Assembly (NCBI GenBank): GCA_016191845.1
Contig: JACPVF010000016.1
Span: 124,001 to 188,000, forward strand
From: Chloroflexota bacterium
Lineage (GTDB): Bacteria; Chloroflexota; Anaerolineae; Anaerolineales; Villigracilaceae
Length of the DNA stretch: 64,000 nt
Direction: 5' to 3'
Numbering within the stretch: position 1 is the stretch's first letter; every line of letters starts with the position of its first letter. Below, piece by piece: positions 8,908 to 18,500 of the stretch. The notes beneath the pieces were generated by a model. That model saw nothing but the letters and a program-made list of their open reading frames with translations, searched no databases and was not told where the DNA came from. Made by a program: the position numbers and the translations under genes.

Positions 8908-11685
8908 ATGCCGAGAAAAAAGCAGACCAACATCGAACAGCCCGAATTGATCGCGGAAGAAGCGGCGGAGTATATCGTCTCGCCTGATGAAGAAGCCCTG
9001 CGCACGGAATATCGCCAGCGGCTGGCAGAGGCGTTAAAAGACCCTGAGTTTCGCCAGATTGAAGGCTTTCCCATCGGGGAAGATGAAGCGATTCTCGCGC
9101 TGTCTGACCCGCCTTATTACACGGCTTGCCCCAACCCGTTTTTGAATGAGATCGTGGAGAAGTGGCGGCAGGAACGCGCCGCGCTGCGCGATGAATTAGG
9201 CTTGCCCAACGATGAACCTGCGAGAAGCAAGTACGCCATCCGCGAAAATATGCCGACCAAGAATTATCACCGTGAGCCGTTTGCCGCGGACGTTTCGGAG
9301 GGCAAGAACGACCCGATCTACAACGCGCATTCGTATCACACCAAAGTGCCGCATAAAGCCATTATGCGCTACATCCTGCATTACACCGACCCTGGCGATG
9401 TGGTCTTGGACGGTTTTTGCGGGACAGGCATGACAGGTGTTGCTGCACAGATATGTGGTGATAAAAAGACTGTAGAGAGTCTTGGCTACTCAGTTAAAGG
9501 AAATGAAATCATTGACGAAGGTAAAAAAACACTTTCACGCTTAGGTACTCGTAAAGCAGTCCTTAATGATTTATCCCCAGCAGCAACTTTTATCTCATCT
9601 AATTACAACGCATATGCCAATGCGCGTACTTTTGAACGAGAAGCCAAGCGAATCTTAAAAGAAGTTGAAGAAGAATGTGGTTGGATGTACGAGACTACAC
9701 ACACTGACGGAAAAACCAAAGGAAAGATAAATTTTACGGTTTGGTCGGATGTATTTGTATGTCCAAATTGTAGTAATGAAATAATTTTTTGGGATATAGC
9801 AGTTGACAAGAATAAAGGTGAAGTAAGCGACACATGGAATTGCCCTAGTTGCGCTACCCTGCTTGCAAAAAATCCAGCAAAGAACAGCGGCGCGCAAAAA
9901 GCAGATCGCGCTTGGGAAACTATTTTTGATCAGGCTCTTGGAGTCACGACCCGCAGGACGAAGTTTTATCCTGTGATCATCAATTATTCTGTGGGAAGCA
10001 AACGATTTGAAAAGCGCCCTGACAAGGCAGACTTATCGATGGTGCAAAAAATCGATGATATGCCTATATCATTTTGGTATCCATCTAGCCGCATGCGTGA
10101 TGGCGATGAAAGCAGAAGAAACGATGAGCATGGAATCACTCATGTTCATCATTTTTACACACATCGAAATCTGTTGGTTTTATCTGCTATTTGGAATAAG
10201 GTTAGGCAAAGTAGCGAAAAAAGGTGTCTCTTTTGGTTTACATCCACTCTTACGTGGTGTGGAAAAGAAAACCGACTTCACTTAGGAAATTACTTCGGAA
10301 AAACTGGTGGTGTCATCACAAGTCTTCGGGGAACTTGGTATATTGCTTCTTTATCGGTTGAAACAAATGTTATCGAAAGATTTCGGCTTCGATTAAGCAG
10401 TTCCCAGTATGAAAGCAATTTCCGCCTTGGCGATTCTTTAATTTCAACGCAATCAATTACTTCTATTCAATTACTAAAAGACGAGTCTATTGACTATATA
10501 TTTATCGATCCACCTTTCGGGTCTAACCTTATGTATTCAGAATTGAATTATATATGGGAGGCATGGCTTCAAGTCATAAATAATAATGTCTCGGAAGCAA
10601 TCGTTAATAAAACTCAACGTAAAAAATTGCGGGATTACCAATCGCTTATGGAACTTAGTTTCAAGGAGTTTTATCGCCTTCTTAAACCTGGGCGATGGAT
10701 GACTGTTGAATTTCATAATTCTCAAAATTCTGTTTGGAACTCAATCCAAGAAGCAATTCTTTTTTCGGGCTTTATGGTCGCAGATGTTAGAACGCTAGAT
10801 AAAGGAAAAGCAACCTTTAAACAAGTGACGACAACCTCAGCGGTAAAGCAGGATTTGGTAATATCAGCCTATAAACCAACGGCGGAATTTGAACGGAAAT
10901 TCATCACAGAAGCAGGTACTCCTCAAGGGGCTTGGGATTTTATCCGCGAACACTTGGAGCACATTCCATTGCCGTCTCTACAAAAAGGCAATATTGAGCC
11001 ACTGAGTGAACGTATGCCTTATCTTCTATATGACCGCATGGTAGCATTTCACATTCAACGCGGGTTAACCGTTCCGCTTTCCTCACCTGAGTTCTATCAA
11101 GGCTTGAGTCAACGGTTTTTGGAACGAGAAGGCATGGTCTTCACTGCCGCGCAAGCCGCCGCCTACGATAAATTACGCCTGCAAGCCGAGCGCGTCGAGC
11201 AACTGGCTTTGTTCGTCACGGACGAAAGTTCCGCCCGCCAGTGGCTGCGTCAGGAATTGGAACATGAGCCAAAAACCTACGGCGACCTGCAACCGAAATT
11301 TGTCCAGCAGTTACACCAGTCCAAGTATGAAGACCTGCCCGAACTCAAAGTCATTTTGGAGCAAGCCTTCCTGCAAGATGACAAAGGTCGCTGGTATGTC
11401 CCCGACCCAGAGCGCGCCGCAGACCTTGAGAAACTACGTCAAAACGCCTTGCTGCGTGAGTTCAACGAATACCGCAAGGGCAAAGGCAGGCTGAAAGTCT
11501 TCCGCAGCGAAGCCGTCCGCGCAGGGTTTAGTGTCGCCTGGCGCGAGCGCGAGTATGACGTCATTGTGGAGATTGCCGAGCGTATGCCCGAGTCCGTGCT
11601 GCAGGAAGATCAGCAGTTGCTCATGTATTATCACAACGCTGGGCTACGTCAGTCCAGTCAACCCAAGCAGGAGAATCTTTTGTAA
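8908..11685 (+). CDS. DNA adenine/cytosine-N4 methyltransferase with zinc ribbon (defence operon, gene 3)
   Basis: A 925-residue DNA methyltransferase. It carries the SAM-binding motif VVLDGFCGTGMTG (near 165-177) and the catalytic motif DPPFGS (near 534). A second SDPPYYTACPNPF stands near 66, so the motif order is unusual. A zinc ribbon CPNC...CPSC lies between about 286 and 315, as in 'adenine-specific methylase with Zn-ribbon' proteins. It would modify host DNA so that the rest of the system spares it, which is an inference from BREX/DISARM/Hma. The ends (to about 9420 and after about 11100) are GC-rich like neighbouring genes, while the middle is strikingly AT-rich, suggesting exchange of the recognition region. 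The next gene starts 12 bases downstream. Confidence 0.88.
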   Translation: MPRKKQTNIEQPELIAEEAAEYIVSPDEEALRTEYRQRLAEALKDPEFRQIEGFPIGEDEAILALSDPPYYTACPNPFLNEIVEKWRQERAALRDELGLPNDEPARSKYAIRENMPTKNYHREPFAADVSEGKNDPIYNAHSYHTKVPHKAIMRYILHYTDPGDVVLDGFCGTGMTGVAAQICGDKKTVESLGYSVKGNEIIDEGKKTLSRLGTRKAVLNDLSPAATFISSNYNAYANARTFEREAKRILKEVEEECGWMYETTHTDGKTKGKINFTVWSDVFVCPNCSNEIIFWDIAVDKNKGEVSDTWNCPSCATLLAKNPAKNSGAQKADRAWETIFDQALGVTTRRTKFYPVIINYSVGSKRFEKRPDKADLSMVQKIDDMPISFWYPSSRMRDGDESRRNDEHGITHVHHFYTHRNLLVLSAIWNKVRQSSEKRCLFWFTSTLTWCGKENRLHLGNYFGKTGGVITSLRGTWYIASLSVETNVIERFRLRLSSSQYESNFRLGDSLISTQSITSIQLLKDESIDYIFIDPPFGSNLMYSELNYIWEAWLQVINNNVSEAIVNKTQRKKLRDYQSLMELSFKEFYRLLKPGRWMTVEFHNSQNSVWNSIQEAILFSGFMVADVRTLDKGKATFKQVTTTSAVKQDLVISAYKPTAEFERKFITEAGTPQGAWDFIREHLEHIPLPSLQKGNIEPLSERMPYLLYDRMVAFHIQRGLTVPLSSPEFYQGLSQRFLEREGMVFTAAQAAAYDKLRLQAERVEQLALFVTDESSARQWLRQELEHEPKTYGDLQPKFVQQLHQSKYEDLPELKVILEQAFLQDDKGRWYVPDPERAADLEKLRQNALLREFNEYRKGKGRLKVFRSEAVRAGFSVAWREREYDVIVEIAERMPESVLQEDQQLLMYYHNAGLRQSSQPKQENLL

Positions 11686-11697
11686 AGGGGCTTTTTT

Positions 11698-14600
11698 ATG
11701 TCACGAACACTGAAACAATGGGAAGCATATCTCTCGAAGCAAATGCCGCGCGTTCGGCTGTTGTCCGAACTTGGGCTGAACTATGAAGATATGCTGGAGA
11801 TCGCCAATCTCATCAAGGGGGAGAACAAAAGGCACAAGAACGTCCGCCAAACAACCAAAGACCTGGTTGACGATTATCCCTGCACGTTTGTGGCTTTCCT
11901 TGCTGCCTTCGCCGCACAAAACACCGAACGAGAATTTTGGGACGCGGTTGCGCGGCTGATCGAAGTCACGGGTACGGAATTGAACAACGCCCGCTGGCGC
12001 AATCATTTTATTGACATACTCAAAGAACGCAAGAAACCTGTTTTTGAAGACATAAGTTTTGTCTATGTCGCCAACATGCGCATTCATGGCGGAATCCCTG
12101 CTTATTCCCTGCGGGACTTCTTCGCCAATATGCTGCTCCCTTCGATTGAAAATCCCGAATATATTGAACTCAAGGGCAAAGAACTGCGCGACGCGCTTTT
12201 GGCGCGTTCTGTTGTTCAAATCTTTACCGATTCCACCGTGCGTAACTTCTTTGAAAACACCGAAGAAATCGGCGTTAAGTATCTCGAAGATTGTCGCACT
12301 GTCGCAAAGTCCTATCTTTCCAGCAGGCAAATTCCCAACCTGCACGGGCTTCCCAATTACGTCCTTGAAAAACTAACCAACTTCCTTGAATATCAAGAGG
12401 ATGAAAAGCGCGGACTGCGCCGCCCGCGAATCAAATTCGACCCCGAAGGCGATGGCTTGCTGGTCGAGTTGCCCGAAGAACCCATCAGCGGCGTGGATGT
12501 GCGCGGTGGTCAAGTCCGCTGGCAGGTGAAGCAAAATCAAAGAACGCTGCACAATCTATCCGCCCGCATTGTCCGCAGCGGCAGGGATGTCCACTCGGAA
12601 GAGCAAATACTTCCGTTAGGCTTTCTCATCGAGCCGTTTCAAGTCACCTTCAGTTTGCCAAATCAGGATGGCGAATTTGCCCAAATCCGCGAATGGACTT
12701 TTGACGTCCGCTCACAGGAATTTCCCGACCTTTTGGTTTTCCGCAGCGAAGACGGCAGTCTCGTCCGCTGGAGTCAAGCGCTCCCCGCGCAGGATTTACT
12801 ACTCGTTCACCCCAAAGATGTTTCGCTGGAATTCGACGGGGACGCGCGACTCATCCACACCCCCGATATGTACGCGGCAGGCTGGCAAAACTGGCGGGCG
12901 GAATATCGCGCTCTCGGACAGGGGACGCTTTCGTTAGTTAGAAATGGCGAGGCATTTGCCACGGTTGCCATTCAAAAACAACTTGAATTGCCGCGCTTGA
13001 CGGGCGAAGTCCTCCAACCCAATCTCGATCACAAACCGCTCTATCTTGGCGGCGCGCCCATATTGCGCATCCCTCTCCGCGCTGGCGTGGATATGGGCGA
13101 AGAACTCAAACGCTGGCATATCGAAATCAACTCCGCGTGGGAAGCCGAGCCGTACGTCCGTCAGGAATTCAACTTAACGAACTATCTTGAATTTTTAGAC
13201 GGGGAAGACTCCGCGCTGAAATTCAATCTTGCGGCGGTTTTGGGCGACGCCCCAAAAGGAACCTACACCCTGCGCGTGCGCGGTCCGCGCGAAACGGATT
13301 TAGAGATTCCCTTCCGCGTCTGGTCTTCGCTCCGCATTGAAGACTTGCCCGAATACGTCCTGCCTGCCGAAGATTCAAAAGTCATCCTGCGTTTTTCGTT
13401 GCCCGAACAAGCAATGTTGGAAGCGCAAGCAGGCGCAACGGGAATCGACATCACAGGTCAGCGCGGAAAATTTGCCGTCGCGTTGGATGAAACCGTCGCA
13501 GAACTCAACCTAAACCTGACCTGGGCGCGTGAGTCAACGGTCGTTCATGTGCCTGTTTCCATTCCTGTTCCGCGTATCAAGTGGCGTTTGGTCATGGGCG
13601 AAGAATCCAAAGTGGAGTGGAGCAATCGCTCACTCCGCAAACCTGCCGACGCATTTTTACAATCCACACAAACGCCCGCCTTGCTTGTTCAACTGCCAGG
13701 GATTGAAGATCACAAAAACCTGATCCTGCGCCTGATTGACCCTGAAAACCCAAGCCAAGCCTTGCAGGAGTTCACCGCCCAAGCCAGCGTGTTGGGAAGT
13801 GGTCATGCGCGTTTTCTTCTCGCGGCAAAAGATACCATCGCCCAAAACAGGGACGTCTCCGTTTTCGAGTTTCAATTACTGCTGGTCAACAAAGAGGGAC
13901 TGTATCAACCTGTTCCCCTGTTTTCCTTGACGCGCGATATTGACGTGTCCAATGTCCGTATTGAAGAAATGGATGGTAGTTTGTTTCTTTTGTGGGATGA
14001 ACCTTCACCGCTCAAAAATCGGCGCGTGTTTATCCGTTCACTGTGGAAAGTCTGGGCGGACAACTGGAATATTAGAATCCCCGACGACGTGCGCGGCAAA
14101 TTTGACCTGCTTGCCGCGGGATATGGCTTGCCGCCATCATGGTATGAGGTCCACTTTTACGTTGCGCCATCATGGGAGCAGGATATTCAGTCCGCGCCTG
14201 AACATTCGACTTTCATCGTCAAGGTAATTTCACCTGAAGACCAACTTGCCTGGTTGGAAGTGAATCTGCAAAAGAAACCCGATACCGTTTTCGCAAATCA
14301 CTTCGAGCGGGCTTGCGTTTACGCCACCATTGGCGAAACTACAAAACGAGACGCGGAAATTCAAACATGCTATTCGCAAGTTGACAAAGCAAAACATAAA
14401 GATTTATTTGCCTTCCATGAATGGCTCGAACCATACGACCCCAACACAAGGCGTGCGCTCCGCATGAAGATGTACGGTCCCGATTTGCTTCGGAAACTGT
14501 TTACAGATTACAAACCAAACCATGTCTTTCGGCAGAAATACCTGAGTTATGTGCTCCAGTCCAACCTTAGACCCGATAGCGCCGTCGTGTTGCTAGACAA

Positions 14601-15495
14601 TGAGAGCGACCCCGCGCTTGTTTTCCACGCGCTGCGAGAATTGGTCAAGCGACAGGATTCTCGCTTTATCGTTAGCGTCAAGAAACTTGTGGGCGCAGGG
14701 AGACTGTCAGACTTGGACGCGATTAAGTTGTTATCAATGGACGAGCAACATTCCTTATCTGAACTGGAATCGAGCGAGCCTGATACCATCACTTTGCGGC
14801 TGCTTTCTGGTTTGCTCCGTAGTAAAGATGAACTCCTTGCGGCGCTGTCAAACGAAAAAATCTACAGCCTAGCCAAAGCCGAATTAGACCCAGAGGCCGT
14901 CAAAAAATATCTTGGCATTCTTATTGAACGCCAGGATCAGCATGGAATTGAATTCGTTATGGAACTTTTCCAAAGCGGGCGTTTACGCGGCGATGAAGTA
15001 ACCGAGTTATTGGGAAGAAACCCGAAGTTTTCAGCATATGTCTTATCCAGCGCGCCGCACGCTCACGCGCACGCCATTCAGGTTTCAGAAATTGCGCGAA
15101 AATACCCCCTTGAAACAGGATATATTCTGGTTGGCATGTACATAAAAATCCGCGCTGGCTGGTGCAGGGTTGACTCGATTGAAGACATCAGCGGCGTGAA
15201 ACTATCATACGCTGCCAAAGACAATACAGAGATCAGGTTGCAAGTCACGCTCCATCCCGATTCACCTTACGCGACAATGGGTATTATAGACATGGAAGAT
15301 GGAAAATTAAATCTTGTAAATACTGGCAAGTATTACCAATGTACAAAGTGTGGTTATGTTGCTAATGACTACAACATCATCTTGCGTCAACACACGCGGG
15401 AAGCTCACGATGGCATTGGGGGGGCATTTGCTCCCATCTCAACCCGCGTTTCTATTGGCGACAATCTGGAATTTAGTTTATCGCTCCCGAAATAG
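11698..15495 (+). CDS. Large protein of unknown function with C-terminal C2H2 zinc finger (defence operon, gene 4)
   Basis: 1265 residues; I do not recognise the family. The N-terminal 250 residues look helical. The middle (about 260-900) alternates short beta-like stretches and reads like a series of immunoglobulin-like or beta-sandwich modules. A helical stretch follows (about 900-1150). A finger CTKCGY...HTREAH (C-x2-C-x13-H-x4-H) lies near 1214-1236. No Walker, nuclease or methylase motif is visible. The ATG has a good ribosome site (AAAGGGG, 7 bases away). It sits between methyltransferase and helicase with gaps of 12 and 10 bases, so it is surely part of the operon. The finger suggests nucleic-acid or protein binding, possibly a target recognition or scaffold subunit. 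This is an inference only. Confidence 0.7.
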   Translation: MSRTLKQWEAYLSKQMPRVRLLSELGLNYEDMLEIANLIKGENKRHKNVRQTTKDLVDDYPCTFVAFLAAFAAQNTEREFWDAVARLIEVTGTELNNARWRNHFIDILKERKKPVFEDISFVYVANMRIHGGIPAYSLRDFFANMLLPSIENPEYIELKGKELRDALLARSVVQIFTDSTVRNFFENTEEIGVKYLEDCRTVAKSYLSSRQIPNLHGLPNYVLEKLTNFLEYQEDEKRGLRRPRIKFDPEGDGLLVELPEEPISGVDVRGGQVRWQVKQNQRTLHNLSARIVRSGRDVHSEEQILPLGFLIEPFQVTFSLPNQDGEFAQIREWTFDVRSQEFPDLLVFRSEDGSLVRWSQALPAQDLLLVHPKDVSLEFDGDARLIHTPDMYAAGWQNWRAEYRALGQGTLSLVRNGEAFATVAIQKQLELPRLTGEVLQPNLDHKPLYLGGAPILRIPLRAGVDMGEELKRWHIEINSAWEAEPYVRQEFNLTNYLEFLDGEDSALKFNLAAVLGDAPKGTYTLRVRGPRETDLEIPFRVWSSLRIEDLPEYVLPAEDSKVILRFSLPEQAMLEAQAGATGIDITGQRGKFAVALDETVAELNLNLTWARESTVVHVPVSIPVPRIKWRLVMGEESKVEWSNRSLRKPADAFLQSTQTPALLVQLPGIEDHKNLILRLIDPENPSQALQEFTAQASVLGSGHARFLLAAKDTIAQNRDVSVFEFQLLLVNKEGLYQPVPLFSLTRDIDVSNVRIEEMDGSLFLLWDEPSPLKNRRVFIRSLWKVWADNWNIRIPDDVRGKFDLLAAGYGLPPSWYEVHFYVAPSWEQDIQSAPEHSTFIVKVISPEDQLAWLEVNLQKKPDTVFANHFERACVYATIGETTKRDAEIQTCYSQVDKAKHKDLFAFHEWLEPYDPNTRRALRMKMYGPDLLRKLFTDYKPNHVFRQKYLSYVLQSNLRPDSAVVLLDNESDPALVFHALRELVKRQDSRFIVSVKKLVGAGRLSDLDAIKLLSMDEQHSLSELESSEPDTITLRLLSGLLRSKDELLAALSNEKIYSLAKAELDPEAVKKYLGILIERQDQHGIEFVMELFQSGRLRGDEVTELLGRNPKFSAYVLSSAPHAHAHAIQVSEIARKYPLETGYILVGMYIKIRAGWCRVDSIEDISGVKLSYAAKDNTEIRLQVTLHPDSPYATMGIIDMEDGKLNLVNTGKYYQCTKCGYVANDYNIILRQHTREAHDGIGGAFAPISTRVSIGDNLEFSLSLPK

Positions 15496-15505
15496 TAGAG
15501 GAAAA

Positions 15506-18500
15506 ATGACAAGTCAATCTAGCAACAAAAAAAATACTATCCACCCTATTGACACTACTAATCATATCCGTAACACATACATTCGCTACCTGAAAACCAT
15601 CAAGCCATTTCAGGATGAGGGCTTCCGTGACGCCTTTGCCAAAGCACTCGAAGAGCCAAACATGTTGGTCAAAGGTCCGCTGGTAGAGATTGCGCTCCCT
15701 TACAAAAAAGGTGCAAGCATTGAAGACTTGGTGAAAGAAGGTGTGCTTTCTCCAAAGTTTGCTGAATTGAATTCGCCCGATTTGCCTTACAACCGTCCGC
15801 TATATGAACATCAGGTCAAGGCAATTCGAAAAGCCGTCAAAGAAAGAAATCTAATCGTCGCAACGGGTACTGGCTCAGGTAAAACCGAGACATTCTTAGT
15901 TCCCATCTTGAACTATTTGTTCAGAGAAGAAGAAGCGGGCACATTAAGCAAACCTGGCGTCCGCGCCATGCTGTTATATCCCATGAACGCGCTGGCAAAC
16001 GACCAGATGAAACGCCTGCGCCGCCTGTTGATGAATTATCCCCAAATTACGTTTGGACGATATATTGGTGAGACGGATAATGAAGAAAACAGGGAAAAAG
16101 CAAAAGCAAACTTCAAGAGAATTTACCCCCAAGAAGAAATTCGTGACAACGAGTTAATCACCCGTCCCGAAATGCAAAAAACGCCGCCGCATATTTTACT
16201 TACCAACTATGCGATGTTAGAGTATTTGTTATTACGTCCCATAGACTCCAGCCTGTTCGACGGAGAGACAGGGAAATATTGGCATTTTATTGCTCTCGAC
16301 GAAGCCCACGTCTACGATGGCGCCAACGCAACTGAAATGGCAATGCTCTTACGCCGTTTGGCTGATCGCGTGGTCGGAGATAAATTGGGTAAATTACAGG
16401 TCATTGCCACCAGCGCGACTCTTGGCGGCGGCAGGAAGGATTTTCCAGAAGTCATCGAGTTTGCCAAGAATCTTTTCAATAAATCATTTGAGTGGGACGA
16501 GGATGATCCTGAGCGGCAGGATATTATCGAGGCAGATCGCGTACCAATCGAAAGCCTCGGAACGATTTGGGGAGCAGGCAATCCTACGTTGTATAAAGAG
16601 TTAGCGGATTTGGTGGAAAATCGCCCATCTGATGAGGGTGAGGCGACAGCCTATCTCTCGAAATTGGACGCCGTATTCCAAAAGCAGAAAGTAAATGCCC
16701 CACTGCAAACCGCTGCTGCCGAAGCAAAGAAGGAAAAGACCGCAGTTTTACAACGCTATCTGTACGAAATTTTGCGTGGCGACAAAAATGTTCATGCAGT
16801 CTTGAATTCGCTCAAGGAAAAGAACGCGCGACAACTCGAAGACCTGGCTAAAGACGTTTTTCCTGATGATCCCGACTCGCCCGAGGCATTGATCAATTTG
16901 GTCATGCTGGCTGTTTTCGCGCGCGCAGATTCCGATAGTATGCCTCTGCTTCCCGCCCGCTATCATGTCTTTGCCCGCGCATTGGAAGGCGCTTTTGTAT
17001 GCTTGAACGAAGAAGCCCACAAAAAACTCCCGCCCGAAAAGCAGGAAAGATTGTTCCTCCGCAGGCAAAAATATTGTCCGCACTGCAAAAGCCGTGTGTT
17101 TGAGTTAGCAACTTGCACACGCTGCGGAACGGCATATCTAATCGGCGTTGAAAGGGAAGGACATAGCATTCATGAAGAAAAAGAAGGCGTGAAACTTGTC
17201 AGCGGTGGAACATATTTGATTCAAAATAGCGTGCTATACAGTTCGCCTGTAGCCAGACAGACGGAATACTTCACCCTTGAATCGAAATTTGCGGAAATTG
17301 ACGAAGATGAATTTATCTCCGACCCAGATTCTACCCCTGACGACTTGAATGAAAACTTGAATTCAAGCGAACTTCTCTTATGCCGTTCATGCGGTCGCAT
17401 TCGATCTGGCAACGCCGAAAAATGCGACTGCCAGGGGACTTTTATCAAAATCAGCAAAGTGGAATTGGGCAGAAAGCAAACCCTGAGAAGATGTGTGAGT
17501 TGTTCCGTACGTTCCAGCGGTGGAGTGGTGTACCGCTTTCTAACAGGTCAGGATGCGCCTGTCAGCGTGCTTGCAGATGCGCTTTACCAACATGTTCCCG
17601 CTTCAAAAGCACAAGATAGCGATGAGTTACCTGGATACGGGCGCAAAATGTTAAACTTTACAGATAGCCGTCAAAATGCAGCCTTCTTTGCTCCGTATTT
17701 AGAGCGGGCGCACGGGCGGAATCTGCGCCGCAGATTGATTATGTTGGCATTGGAAAAAGATCCAGAGGCTATAAATGGCAATCTTCGCTTACATACATTT
17801 ATGGAACGTTTAGCATTCCAAATAGGTGAAGAAAAGGTTTTTCCAGAAAATGAATCCAATTCTGATAAAGAAAAGCGAGCCGCCATTTGGCTAATGCAGG
17901 AATTCTCACCGCCGTTGGATCGTAGAATTAGCCTCGAAGGTTTGGGACTTTTACGTTTTGAGCCTGATATTTCAGAGAATTGGATAGTTCCGCCATTTCT
18001 GCAAGCAGACCCTTGGAATTTAACTCGCGAACAGGCATTTCGTCTTATTGTAAATTTGCTCAACACACTTCGCTTCCAAGGCGCAATAACATATCTCTTA
18101 AATGAAAAAACCGATTTATTCATGAACGCCAAAGATACAGATTTGTTGGCGGTCGCTAAAGATGCTTTTGCTCCGCGTACAAAGACGTCCAGTTTTAAGC
18201 AAGACTTGTCAGCAAAAGGAAAGGAAAATATTTTTCGTTGGACACCCGCGGCTCCCTATGCAAATGCTCGTTCCAATTATCTAAAGCGCATTCTTCTCAC
18301 CCGAAAGTACAAATTCAATGCAGACGACGCCGTCAGGAATCTGCTAAATGAACTTTGGGATTACTTAACAAGGTCGAATACATGGATCAGTTGCTTTGAA
18401 AATCGAGATATTCCAAAGGAGGGTTCTGTAAAGAGGCTTTCCCACAAAGTCTGGAAAATCATCCCAACAGGCTCTAATTATGCTGGCTGGATGGTTTGTG

